The position numbers and the translations under genes were made by a program. Positions 24,885 through 33,201 of a stretch of DNA of 53,844 nt are shown in pieces. The number at the start of each line of letters is the position of its first letter. Within the stretch, counting starts at the first letter, position 1. Where the stretch lies: positions 1-53,844 of the forward strand of contig DAITDU010000010.1 in NCBI GenBank assembly GCA_036839715.1, read 5' to 3'. Source of the stretch: Thermocaproicibacter sp002410755 (lineage in GTDB: Bacteria > Bacillota > Clostridia > Oscillospirales > Acutalibacteraceae). A model generated the notes under the pieces. The model made no database searches and was not told the origin of the DNA. It worked only from the letters and a program-made list of their open reading frames with translations.

Positions 24885-25148
24885 ATGTATGTAAAAGATG
24901 TACTGGTCCAGAATCAAGTGGGCCTTCATGCCCGCCCTGCGACATTTTTTATTCAGAAAGCCAATGAGTACAAATCTTCCATTTGGGTGGAAAAGGAAGA
25001 AAGGCGCGTCAATGCAAAGAGTCTTTTGGGAGTTCTGTCCCTTGGAATTGTAGGCGGAACGACCATTAAAATCATTGCAGACGGCTCTGACGAAGAAGAA
25101 GCGGTAGACAGCCTTGTCAAACTGGTTCAGTCAGGCTTTACCGAGTGA
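24885..25148 (+). CDS. ptsH: phosphocarrier protein HPr
   Basis: HPr carries phosphate from enzyme I to sugar PTS permeases; in Firmicutes Ser46-P HPr is also the CcpA corepressor. The 87-residue product has the active His in GLHARPATFF (His at residue 14-15) and a Ser in NAKSLLGVLSLG at the position of regulatory Ser46. The His excludes Crh, which has Gln there. It is monocistronic, with AAGGAG upstream and a strong terminator. Enzyme I is not adjacent. Confidence 0.92.
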   Translation: MYVKDVLVQNQVGLHARPATFFIQKANEYKSSIWVEKEERRVNAKSLLGVLSLGIVGGTTIKIIADGSDEEEAVDSLVKLVQSGFTE

Positions 25149-25164
25149 TTGTGTAAAGGAGAGA

Positions 25165-25191
25165 GGCACCGCTTTTTGCGGTGCTTTTTTT
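25165..25191 (+). terminator. terminator of ptsH
   Basis: GCACCGC (25166-25172) and GCGGTGC (25178-25184) flank TTTTT and are followed by seven Ts. Confidence 0.85.
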
Positions 25192-25249
25192 ATATCCTGT
25201 CAGCTCCCGACAGGGAAAAACACTTTTCCGGAGAAAGGAAGGGGTTCCC

Positions 25250-27122
25250 GTGACGGATCACGAAGAGCATATCAAAGAGCTACGGGCCCGCGCCATGCGC
25301 CTTCCGCTGCACCCTGGTGTCTACCTGATGCACGACAAATCGGGAAAGATTATTTATATTGGCAAGGCAAAAGCCCTTAAGAACCGTGTCAGCCAGTATT
25401 TTGGTTCTGAAAAAAACCATGACGCAAAAGTTCGCCAGATGGTAGCCCATGTGGACTGGTTCGAGTATATTTTGACCGACAGCGAATTTGAGGCACTTGT
25501 CCTTGAGTGCAGCCTGATTAAACAGCATACGCCGAAATACAATATTCTGCTGAAGGATGACAAAGGGTACAGCTATATCCGTGTGACAAAAGGGCCTTGG
25601 CCGCGCATCAGCGAAGCAAAGCAGGTCTTGGACGACGGTGCCGAGTACATCGGTCCCTATGTCAGCGGCTGGTCGGTGAAGCAGTCAGTGGAGGAAGCTC
25701 AGCGGATTTTCCGCCTGCCGGACTGCAACAGGAGGTTTCCGGAAGACATTGGAAAGGGAAGGCCGTGCCTAAATTATTTCATTAAGCGCTGCTGTGCTCC
25801 ATGCCACGGAAAGATTTCACAGGAGGAATATTCAGAAACTGTTTCTGAAGCGCTCGATTTTCTGCGAGGTGGAAGTGCCGAGAGCACGCGCGTCCTGACT
25901 CGGAAAATGGAGGAGGCCGCTGANNNNNNNNNNGGAGTTTGAACGGGCAGCCCGTATCCGGGACAGCCTTGCAGCAATCCGCAAAATGAGCGAACGGCAG
26001 AAAGTTGTTGCCACAAAAGTCCCGGAGCAGGACGTAATTGCTCTGGCACAGGGAGGCGGACGGACCTGTTTTGAAGTGTTCCGCTTTGAAAACGGCCGTC
26101 TGACGGACCGTGAAAACTTTTTTACAGGGGAAGCAGGAAATGCGAAAGCGGCTCGCGGTGAATTTCTGGAACGTTACTATTCCATGCGCAACCGCGTACC
26201 GCCCCGTGTAACGCTGGATGGACCGGCGGAAGGGGCGGAATTGCTTTCCGAATGGCTGACCGGAAAAGCTGGCCGGAAAGTGACGATTTCCGTCCCGCAA
26301 AAAGGTGAACAGGCACAGCTTGCCGAGATGTGCCGCAGCAACGCCGCGGAGCAGCTTGGACAGTCGATGGGACGGACAGGGCGTGAAACTTCAGCCCTCG
26401 ATGAGCTTGCAAGGCTGCTTAATCTGCCAAAACCGCCTGCCTATATTGAAGCCTACGATATCTCAAACCTTGCGGGAAATGAGAATGTTGCAGGCATGGT
26501 TGTTTTTGAGAATGGCCGCCCGCTTCGCTCGGCATACAGAAGGTTTCGGATTAAAAACGTCGTCGGGCAGGACGATTACGCTTCCATGCGGGAGGTAATT
26601 GCCCGACGGATGAACGAGTACCGGCTCAGCAGGGGGAACGGGGAAGGCTTTGGCCGTTTGCCTGACTTAATCCTTCTGGATGGAGGCAGAGGCCATGTTG
26701 CTGCCGTCCAGCCCGTACTGGATGAAGCAGGTATTTCAGTCCCCTTGTTTGGTATGGTAAAGGATAGCAGGCACCGGACCCGTGCTATTGCAAAAAACGG
26801 TGGAGAAATTGAAATTAATTCAAGCCGCAGTGCCTTTACGCTTGTATCTACCATTCAGGATGAGGTACACCGTTTTGCAATTGGCTATCACCGGCAGCTT
26901 CACAGGAAGGCAGCAGTGTCTTCCACCCTCCTTTCCATCGAAGGCGTCGGGCCTACGCGCGCCAAAGCCCTGATGAAACAGTTTGGAACAATCAGCGCAA
27001 TCCGTGATGCAGATCTTGCGGAGCTGGAAGGGGCACCTAAAATGACAGAGCCCGTTGCGCAAAGTGTTTATAATTTTTTCCATTCTTCTCAGGAAAAGGG
27101 CGAAATTTCCAAAGAAAGTTGA
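25250..27122 (+). CDS. uvrC: excinuclease ABC subunit C (crossed by a 10-N gap)
   Basis: UvrC makes both incisions in nucleotide excision repair. The 5' part starts at GTG 25250 (AAGGAAGGGG upstream) and has the GIY-YIG nuclease: PGVYLMHDKSGKIIYIGKAK (about 22-41). The 10-N run at 25924-25933 falls in the UVR domain (MEEAA before, EFERAARIRD after). The 3' part has the RNase H-like nuclease (YDISNLAG, LILLDGGRGH) and a C-terminal helix-hairpin-helix (GVGPTRAKALMKQFG). The two parts are out of frame only because the gap is a 10-base placeholder; a multiple of three would rejoin them, so the gene is probably intact. Confidence 0.92.
25924..25933. other. assembly gap (10 N) inside uvrC
   Basis: Ten Ns replace an unknown number of bases. 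By frame logic the true number should be a multiple of three, for example 9. Confidence 0.95.
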
Positions 27123-27199
27123 CTTCACGCCTTGTTCATGGGATAATAAATTGAATTCCAGCAGGGATGATCCGAAAAAAATTAAGGCAGGTTGTAGCA

Positions 27200-27751
27200 A
27201 TGAGAGTAATTTCCGGTACAGCCCGGGGCATGAAACTGAAAACACGCGAAGGTGATGCGGTCCGCCCGACATCGGACCGCGTAAAGGAAGCCATGTTCAG
27301 CATTATCCAGTTTGAGATTGAAGGCCGCCGTGTACTCGACCTGTTTGCAGGTTCCGGTCAGCTTGGCATTGAAGCGCTGAGCCGCGGTGCACGGGAAGCT
27401 GTATTTGTTGATGCCAGCGGGGAATCTGCGGATATGGTGCGGAAAAATGTAGAGTCCTGCGGTTTTTCCGGTTCTGCCCAAATCCGGAATGAAGACTTTG
27501 CAGCTTTTCTTGCAGGCAACTGTGGGACATTTGACCTTGCATTTCTTGACCCACCTTACCGCACGGGTTTGCTGGAGCAGGCCCTGCCGCTTGCTGCGGC
27601 AAAAATGAATCCAGGTGGGACAATCCTCTGTGAACATCCGATGGATGAGACACTGCCGGAGCAGGCAGGTACTTTTTCCCGTGGGAGGTCATACCACTAC
27701 GGAAAAATTCTGATTACGCTTTATCGCCGGAAGGAAGTAGAAAATCCGTGA
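27200..27751 (+). CDS. rsmD: 16S rRNA (guanine966-N2)-methyltransferase RsmD
   Basis: RsmD methylates G966 of 16S rRNA in the 30S subunit. The 183-residue product begins MRVISGTARGMKLKT. It has RPTSDRVKEAMFSI (about 24), the SAM-binding VLDLFAGSGQLGIEALSRGA (about 45) and the catalytic DPPY (about 120). I chose the ATG at 27200 on family homology; GGCAGG lies upstream. It overlaps coaD as GTGA, and the rsmD-coaD pairing is widely conserved. Confidence 0.94.
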   Translation: MRVISGTARGMKLKTREGDAVRPTSDRVKEAMFSIIQFEIEGRRVLDLFAGSGQLGIEALSRGAREAVFVDASGESADMVRKNVESCGFSGSAQIRNEDFAAFLAGNCGTFDLAFLDPPYRTGLLEQALPLAAAKMNPGGTILCEHPMDETLPEQAGTFSRGRSYHYGKILITLYRRKEVENP

Positions 27752-28242
27752 AAACTGCGATTTGCCCGGGCAGTTTTGATCCCGTTACTCTTGGCCATAT
27801 GGATATCATTAACCGTGCGCGGAAGATTTTTGACCATATTATCGTTGCTGTGCTGGTCAATCCGGCCAAACATACCGCTTTTACCCTGCAGGAGCGCATA
27901 GAGATGCTCAAGCGCTGCACTGCCGGAATGGATGATGTTGAAGTTGACGGCTTCGACGGCCTGCTTGCAGATTATGCAAAGGCACGGGATGCGACGGCTA
28001 TTGTCAAGGGCCTCCGTGCAATGTCAGACTTTGAGTATGAGTTTCAGATGGCCCTGTTTAACAAAAAGCTGAACCCGGATCTGGAGACGGTTTATCTGAA
28101 TACAACGGCGGAAAATATGTTTCTTAGCTCGAGCGGAGTAAAACAGATTGCTTCCTTTGGAGGTGATATCAGCAATTTTGTCCCTGAATGTATCCTGGAT
28201 GACATTAAACGGCGGTTATGCACAGGAGGGAAACTGAAATGA
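27748..28242 (+). CDS. coaD: phosphopantetheine adenylyltransferase
   Basis: CoaD transfers AMP from ATP to 4'-phosphopantetheine, the penultimate step of coenzyme A synthesis. The 164-residue product has the nucleotidyltransferase motif CPGSFDPVTLGHMDII (His of the HxGH-like signature, about 6-21), KGLRAMSDFEYEFQMA (about 88) and the C-terminal STGVK-like motif FLSSSGVKQIASFGGD. The start is GTG at 27748, overlapping the rsmD stop. The end overlaps the next gene as ATGA. Confidence 0.95.
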   Translation: MKTAICPGSFDPVTLGHMDIINRARKIFDHIIVAVLVNPAKHTAFTLQERIEMLKRCTAGMDDVEVDGFDGLLADYAKARDATAIVKGLRAMSDFEYEFQMALFNKKLNPDLETVYLNTTAENMFLSSSGVKQIASFGGDISNFVPECILDDIKRRLCTGGKLK

Positions 28243-28715
28243 GTGTGGACGACCTGGTCGATGAACTTTATAACATGCTGGATAAGGCGTGGAGCCTCCC
28301 GATGAGTCATGGAAAAGCAGTGCTGGATGGGGATCAGATGCACCAGATCCTGGATGAGATACGGGCATCGCTTCCTGAGGAGATTCATCAGGCACGGGCC
28401 ATTGTGGCAGACCGCACGCAAATTCTCAATGATGCGAAGCGGGAATCTGACACGATGATCCGTGTTGCGCAGGAGCGGGCAAAAGCACTTGTTGCGCAGG
28501 ACGAAATTGTGCGCAAGGCGCAGCAAAAAGCGAATGGAATTCTGGATCAGGCTGAGGGGAAAACCCGTGAGATGCGGCGTGCAACGAATGAGTATGTAGA
28601 TGACCTGATGAAACGTACAGACGACAATCTTACCGCTCTCCTTGCGGAGGCACGAAAGGTCCGGCAGAATATTAAGGCTTCTCAAAAATCTTCTCAAAAA
28701 TCTTCTCAAAATTAA
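28239..28715 (+). CDS. coiled-coil protein downstream of coaD
   Basis: The 158-residue protein starts MSVDDLVDELYNMLDKAWSL and is almost entirely charged helix (about 40-145), with a coiled-coil look (AKRESDTMIRVAQERAKALV). Related clostridial proteins are often labelled ATPase or V-type ATPase subunit-like, but no nucleotide-binding motif is present. AGGAGGG lies 8 nt upstream, and the start overlaps the coaD stop. The C-terminus is a slippage repeat SQKSSQKSSQN, made by a 12-nt DNA repeat at 28680-28711. Confidence 0.75.
   Translation: MSVDDLVDELYNMLDKAWSLPMSHGKAVLDGDQMHQILDEIRASLPEEIHQARAIVADRTQILNDAKRESDTMIRVAQERAKALVAQDEIVRKAQQKANGILDQAEGKTREMRRATNEYVDDLMKRTDDNLTALLAEARKVRQNIKASQKSSQKSSQN
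28680..28711 (+). repeat. 12-nt tandem repeat at the 3' end of the coiled-coil gene
   Basis: TCTCAAAAATCT occurs at 28680-28691 and 28692-28703, with a partial third copy (TCTCAAAA) at 28704-28711. It encodes a four-residue repeat and stays in frame with any copy number. Confidence 0.85.
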
Positions 28716-28726
28716 ACAAAAAAATT

Positions 28727-28757
28727 TATGCCGCAAAATCTTGCGGCATATTTTTTA
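28727..28757 (+). terminator. terminator after the uvrC/rsmD/coaD group
   Basis: TATGCCGCAA and TTGCGGCATA flank AATC (28727-28750) and are followed by TTTTTTATA. Confidence 0.85.
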
Positions 28758-28839
28758 TATTATGTAAAATATTCCAAAATATGGTATATTGGGCATCTAA
28801 AAAACGGTGCCTCTGCATTTCTTTTCGCCGAAAAGGACG

Positions 28840-28868
28840 TTGCAATTTGATTGGAAATAAGCTATAAT
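28840..28868 (+). promoter_or_regulatory. promoter of the dcw cluster
   Basis: TTGCAA (28840-28845), 17-bp spacer, TATAAT (28863-28868), 81 bp before mraZ. Confidence 0.8.
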
Positions 28869-28879
28869 CAAACCACAAA

Positions 28880-28913
28880 GTGGTGAAAGGTGGAGGGAAA
28901 AAGCATAAAGTGG
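28880..28913 (+). promoter_or_regulatory. MraZ operator boxes
   Basis: GTGG occurs at 28880, 28890 and 28910, on an exact 10-bp grid with one position skipped, just downstream of the -10. MraZ represses its own operon by binding tandem short direct repeats on a 10-bp period. Confidence 0.7.
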
Positions 28914-28948
28914 ATTTTTAGTTGTGCTTTTCCCCTGTGTAGACGGAA

Positions 28949-29368
28949 ATGCTGATTGGTGAATACCAACACAATATTGATCCCAAAGGTAGGGTGATTG
29001 TCCCATCAAAATTCCGTGAAGACTTGGGCGACCGCTTCTATCTTACCAAAGGCATTGACGGCTGTATTTTTGTCCTTTCCCCTGCTGGCTGGAACAGGCT
29101 TTGCGAAAAAGTGAATGCAATGCCTGTTTCAAAAGCAAGAGGGCTTCAGAGATTTTTCTTCTCTGGCGCCGTGGAAGCAGAACCGGACAAGCAGGGCCGT
29201 ATCCTCATCCCGCAGGCACTCCGCAGTTACGCGGGACTGAAAAAAGATGTCACATTCATCGGGGCATCCAGCCGAGCGGAGATTTGGGATACCGCCGCAT
29301 GGAATGCTTTCAACTCCACCCTGACACAGGAAAATATCGCCGAAGCAATGGATGAGCTTGATTTTTAG
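28949..29368 (+). CDS. mraZ: transcriptional regulator MraZ
   Basis: MraZ is a ring-forming AbrB-fold regulator of the division and cell wall cluster. The 139-residue product contains the two DxxxR half-motifs: NIDPKGRVIVPSKFRE (about 10-25) and EPDKQGRILIPQALRSYA (about 75-92). It is the first gene of the cluster. Likely operator boxes lie 35-70 bp upstream. The ribosome binding site is weak (ACGGAA just before the ATG), which would keep levels low. rsmH starts 10 bp downstream. Confidence 0.94.
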   Translation: MLIGEYQHNIDPKGRVIVPSKFREDLGDRFYLTKGIDGCIFVLSPAGWNRLCEKVNAMPVSKARGLQRFFFSGAVEAEPDKQGRILIPQALRSYAGLKKDVTFIGASSRAEIWDTAAWNAFNSTLTQENIAEAMDELDF

Positions 29369-29378
29369 GAGTACAGCA

Positions 29379-30311
29379 ATGGAATATTCCCACAGACCAG
29401 TCCTTTTTCACGAGACAATTGAAAGCCTTGACATCCGTCCGGACGGAATTTATATTGACGCTACGGCGGGCGGAGGAGGGCATTCGCGGGCGATTGCCGA
29501 GGAACTTACAACTGGCAGGCTCCTCGCGATTGACCAGGACCCGGATGCTGTTGCCGTACTGCATGAGCGCCTAAAGGGCTATCCGTGTGTTACCATTTGC
29601 CACTGCAATTTTTCAGAGATGAAGGAAGCTGCCGAAGAAAACGGGATTTTATCTACGGACGGTGTGCTGTTTGACCTCGGGGTTTCTTCCTATCAGTTTG
29701 ACAATCCGGAGCGTGGATTTTCCTATCAGCATGACGCTCCACTTGATATGCGGATGAGCCGGCAGGGCACTTCCGCGAAAGACCTTGTCAATACCCTTCC
29801 CTGGCAGGAGCTCATGGGAATTATTTCACGTTACGGCGAAGACAGAAATGCACGTTCCATAGCGCAGGGTATTGTCCGCGCCAGAGAGAAGGCACCGATT
29901 GAGACAACTTTCCAGCTTGCTGAAATTATAAAGGCTTCCGTTCCGGCACGAGTCCGGCGTGAGCGTGGCCATCCGGCCCGGAAAACGTTCCAGGCGCTCC
30001 GTATTCAGGTAAATGGAGAACTGGACAGGCTCTCGGAAGGACTGGATGCTGCATTTGGGCTTTTAAAGCCGGGAGGACGTCTGGCAGTTATTTCCTTTCA
30101 GTCTTTGGAGGACCGTATAGTAAAACAGAAAATGGCCGGCTGGTGTCAGGGGTGTACTTGTCCACCGGATTTTCCGGTATGTGTCTGCGGAAAAAAGCCA
30201 CAGGCAGAGCTGCTGTTCCGCGGCGGTGTTACGCCTTCGGAGCAGGAAACCAGTGAAAATCCCAGAAGCCGCAGTGCAAGGCTTCGGGTTTGTATCAAGC
30301 TTCCATGCTAA
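29379..30311 (+). CDS. rsmH: 16S rRNA (cytosine1402-N4)-methyltransferase RsmH
   Basis: RsmH methylates C1402 in the ribosomal P site. The 310-residue product begins MEYSHRPVLFHETIESLDI and has the SAM-binding DATAGGGGHSRAI (about 26), GVLFDLGVSSYQFD (about 100), RQGTSAKDLVN, RGHPARKTFQALRIQVN (about 195) and the C-terminal SLEDRIVK. I chose the ATG at 29379 because AGGAG is 8 nt upstream and matches family starts. It follows mraZ, as almost always. Confidence 0.95.
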   Translation: MEYSHRPVLFHETIESLDIRPDGIYIDATAGGGGHSRAIAEELTTGRLLAIDQDPDAVAVLHERLKGYPCVTICHCNFSEMKEAAEENGILSTDGVLFDLGVSSYQFDNPERGFSYQHDAPLDMRMSRQGTSAKDLVNTLPWQELMGIISRYGEDRNARSIAQGIVRAREKAPIETTFQLAEIIKASVPARVRRERGHPARKTFQALRIQVNGELDRLSEGLDAAFGLLKPGGRLAVISFQSLEDRIVKQKMAGWCQGCTCPPDFPVCVCGKKPQAELLFRGGVTPSEQETSENPRSRSARLRVCIKLPC

Positions 30312-30338
30312 GATTTTAAATGACGGGAGAGATTCTTA

Positions 30339-30833
30339 ATGGCAAATCAAAGCAGCGCATATGACTTTGAACTTTTTGAACCCAAGTGCCGTGAGGAGGA
30401 GATGCCGCAGAGGAAATCGAACGTCATCCGAATCCCTAAGGAGAAGCTGGAGGAAAACCGCAGGCCCAAAACGCATCCGTGGCGGTTTGTTTCTACTTTC
30501 CTCGCATTTCTCACTGTTTCCGGGATGCTCAGTTTTTATATTTATGGACAATCACAGCTCTCTCAGCTTTCAGAGTCGATCAGTTCCGCACAGAAGGTGC
30601 TGGCAGAGCAGCAGAATAATTATACCCAGGCAAAGATTCGCTCAGATTCCGTCCTTTCCATGCAGGCGGTAGAAGATTATGCTACAAAGACACTTGGAAT
30701 GAGAAAAACGACGAAGGATCAGGTGGCGCCGGTGGAACTTTCCAAAGGCGACAAGACGCAGGTTCTTGCCGGCACTGGCAAGACGAGCTGGATGGAACGT
30801 GCGTGGGAAGTAATCAAGAGGTTCCTGTCATAA
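30339..30833 (+). CDS. ftsL: cell division protein FtsL-like
   Basis: The 164-residue bitopic membrane protein has a charged cytoplasmic N-terminus (about 1-48), one membrane segment (about 49-69, RFVSTFLAFLTVSGMLSFYIYG) and an extracytoplasmic heptad region (QSQLSQLSESISSAQKVLAEQQ, about 70-105). It ends with the VEDYATKTLGMRKTTKDQV segment typical of FtsL/DivIC. FtsL recruits the septal transpeptidase. The call rests on this layout and the position between rsmH and the PBP gene, since FtsL sequences diverge fast. Confidence 0.85.
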   Translation: MANQSSAYDFELFEPKCREEEMPQRKSNVIRIPKEKLEENRRPKTHPWRFVSTFLAFLTVSGMLSFYIYGQSQLSQLSESISSAQKVLAEQQNNYTQAKIRSDSVLSMQAVEDYATKTLGMRKTTKDQVAPVELSKGDKTQVLAGTGKTSWMERAWEVIKRFLS

Positions 30834-30864
30834 TGGCAGAAAATGCTCAGTAAATATAACCAGA

Positions 30865-30919
30865 CACCTGAAGGTGCCTTTTCAGAGGTGACGAGAGTTG
30901 AGAGAAAATCTTAACTCTC
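30865..30919 (+). other. two hairpins in the ftsL-PBP intergenic leader
   Basis: CACC-TGAA-GGTG (30865-30876) is followed by TTTT shortly after. A second, stronger hairpin has an 11-bp stem (GAGAGTTGAGA / TCTTAACTCTC, 30893-30919, one G-U) with a GAAAA loop. Both lie in a 128-bp space inside an otherwise tight cluster. Confidence 0.6.
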
Positions 30920-30961
30920 ATTTGTTATCGGGAAATTCCCCGCATCATTTTGGAGGCTTTT

Positions 30962-33169
30962 ATGGTAAAAGGAATGACTGTGCGGATGTGGCACCGCACA
31001 ATACTGGCTGCAATTCTGCTGATTGTTTTCGGTTTTGGGGCAGTGACCTACAGCCTTGTAAAACTACAGCTGATTGAAGGGCCATCCCTCCAAATGAAAG
31101 CTGCTGACCAGCAGCTCCGTGACACCCAGCTAATGGCAAAGCGCGGGACAATTTATGACTGTAACGGGAAAGAGCTCGCGAAAAGTGCCACTGTTTGGGA
31201 TGTAGTTCTTGTGCCTGCCCAGGTGGCAGACAAGAAAAGGGATACCATAGCAACAGGCCTTGCAAAAATTCTCGGCTTGAATAAAGAGGATATCCTTAAA
31301 CGCAGCAAGAAAAAGAAATCCTATTATGATGTCCTGAAGCACAAGGTTGAGTCCGATGTGCGCGACCAGATTCTGAAATTTGAGGAGGATAACAAGATTT
31401 CAGGAGGTATCCGACTGGTAGAAAACTATAAGAGATACTATCCTTATGGCCAGTTTGCAGCAACAGTGCTTGGCTTTACCGGTACAGACAATCAAGGCCT
31501 TGCGGGGGTGGAAGCAGAGTATGACAGTGAGCTGACCGGAACGAATGGACGCCTTGTTACGGCACAAAATGCCGTAGGGACAGATATGGGCTTTCAGTAC
31601 GAACAGGAAGTCCCTGCCAAAGATGGAGACAGCCTGGTGCTTACCATTAATGAAGTCGTCCAGCACTATGTGGAAAAGTACCTAGCGGAGGGTATTGCCA
31701 ACAACAATGTCCAAAACCGTGGGTGTGCAATTGTAATGAACCCGAAAACCGGCGCAATTCTTGCCATGGCTGTAAAAGGCGATTTTGACCCAAACAACCC
31801 GTTTAAGATTGCGGACAGTACCATAGCGGATACTATTTCAAAGATTACGGATTCTTCCAAAAAAGCGGATGAAACCCAAAAAGCACTAAATACACAGTGG
31901 CGCAACAAGTGCATCAGTGATACTTATACACCTGGCTCTGTATTCAAAATGGTTACCGCTTCCGCTGCCCTGGAAGAACATCTTGTTACCGAAAATACCA
32001 CCTTTAGTTGCCCGGGCTCCCTAACTATTATGGGGAAGATAATTCATGACTGGAAGACTTTTGGCAGCCTGACTTTTGAGGGTGGCATCTGCAACTCCAG
32101 CGACGTTGTATTCATGCAGGTTGGCGCTTTGCTGGGAATTCAGCGCTTTTTCAAATATTTTGATGAGTTCGGCCTTACAGAAAAGACGGGTATTGATCTT
32201 CCAGGTGAATCACGCAGCATTTATCATTCTCCGGAAAGCATGACAGCACTTGACCTTGCTGTATGTTCTTTTGGCCAGTCAAACAAGATTACACCAATCC
32301 AGATGATTACAGCGTGCTGCGCGGTTGCAAACGGCGGTTATCTGGTACAGCCGCACATTGTCGATAAAATTATTGACAGCAATGGAAATATTGTCAAAAC
32401 GGCAAGCACTACACCAAAGCGTCAGGTGATTTCTACCGATACGGCAAAACGTATGTGTGCGATCCTTCAAAAAGACGCGACGAACGGCACTGCAAAAACC
32501 GGTTACATTGCCGGCTACCGTGTGGCGGGCAAGACAGGTACTTCGGAAAAAGTCGAACTTGAACCAAAGAAAGAATATATCGCTTCCTACTGCGGATTTG
32601 CCCCCGCTGATGATCCGCAGGCCGTTATGCTCGTTTTCTACGATGAGCCTCATGGCCCGAACGGATATTATGGGAGTCCAGTTGCTGGCCCAACTTTTCT
32701 TGAAACGATGACACAGGTTCTCCCATATTTGGGTGTGGAGCCGAAGTACAGCGCAGAAGAATTGAAAAAACTGGATGGGACGGCACCGGAGACCATTGGC
32801 ATGACTCTGGCAAACGCCAAGAACGCCGTTGCAAAGGCAGGGCTTACTGCAAAAACGTATGGCAGCGGAAACAAAGTCGTTTCCCAGGTTCCGGAGCCAG
32901 GAAAGCAGATTCCGAAGAATGGGACTGTCGTTTTATTTACGGACAATGCAAGCGCAAAACAAACGGTAACAGTGCCTGATCTGATGAAGCTTTCCCTTTC
33001 CGCAGCAAACGAAAGAGCTGCCAACTCGGGAGTAAATATCAGTGTTAAGGGAGCTGCACTGACAAGTTCAAATGCTATTTCCAGTTCGCAGGATCTGTCG
33101 CCGGGTACAAAGGTTGCACCGGGGACAGTAGTAACGGTAACATTCTCCGATGAAGATAAAGTCTTTTAG
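30962..33169 (+). CDS. class B penicillin-binding protein with PASTA domains (SpoVD/PBP2B-type)
   Basis: Transpeptidase that crosslinks septal or spore peptidoglycan. The 735-residue product has an N-terminal membrane anchor (about 12-35) and a dimerisation domain (KRGTIYDCNGKELAKSATVW). The transpeptidase domain has SVFK (catalytic Ser, about 320) and KTGTSEK (about 520). Two C-terminal PASTA repeats (TIGMTLANAKNAVAKAGL; VPDLMKLSLSAANERAANSG) follow. GGAGG lies 5 nt upstream of the ATG at 30962. An in-frame TTG at 30950 overlaps that site and is rejected. Sequence alone does not separate PBP2B from SpoVD. Confidence 0.92.
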   Translation: MVKGMTVRMWHRTILAAILLIVFGFGAVTYSLVKLQLIEGPSLQMKAADQQLRDTQLMAKRGTIYDCNGKELAKSATVWDVVLVPAQVADKKRDTIATGLAKILGLNKEDILKRSKKKKSYYDVLKHKVESDVRDQILKFEEDNKISGGIRLVENYKRYYPYGQFAATVLGFTGTDNQGLAGVEAEYDSELTGTNGRLVTAQNAVGTDMGFQYEQEVPAKDGDSLVLTINEVVQHYVEKYLAEGIANNNVQNRGCAIVMNPKTGAILAMAVKGDFDPNNPFKIADSTIADTISKITDSSKKADETQKALNTQWRNKCISDTYTPGSVFKMVTASAALEEHLVTENTTFSCPGSLTIMGKIIHDWKTFGSLTFEGGICNSSDVVFMQVGALLGIQRFFKYFDEFGLTEKTGIDLPGESRSIYHSPESMTALDLAVCSFGQSNKITPIQMITACCAVANGGYLVQPHIVDKIIDSNGNIVKTASTTPKRQVISTDTAKRMCAILQKDATNGTAKTGYIAGYRVAGKTGTSEKVELEPKKEYIASYCGFAPADDPQAVMLVFYDEPHGPNGYYGSPVAGPTFLETMTQVLPYLGVEPKYSAEELKKLDGTAPETIGMTLANAKNAVAKAGLTAKTYGSGNKVVSQVPEPGKQIPKNGTVVLFTDNASAKQTVTVPDLMKLSLSAANERAANSGVNISVKGAALTSSNAISSSQDLSPGTKVAPGTVVTVTFSDEDKVF

Positions 33170-33201
33170 CTTTAAAATAAACAGGAAAGGGGCGGTGTAC
33201 G

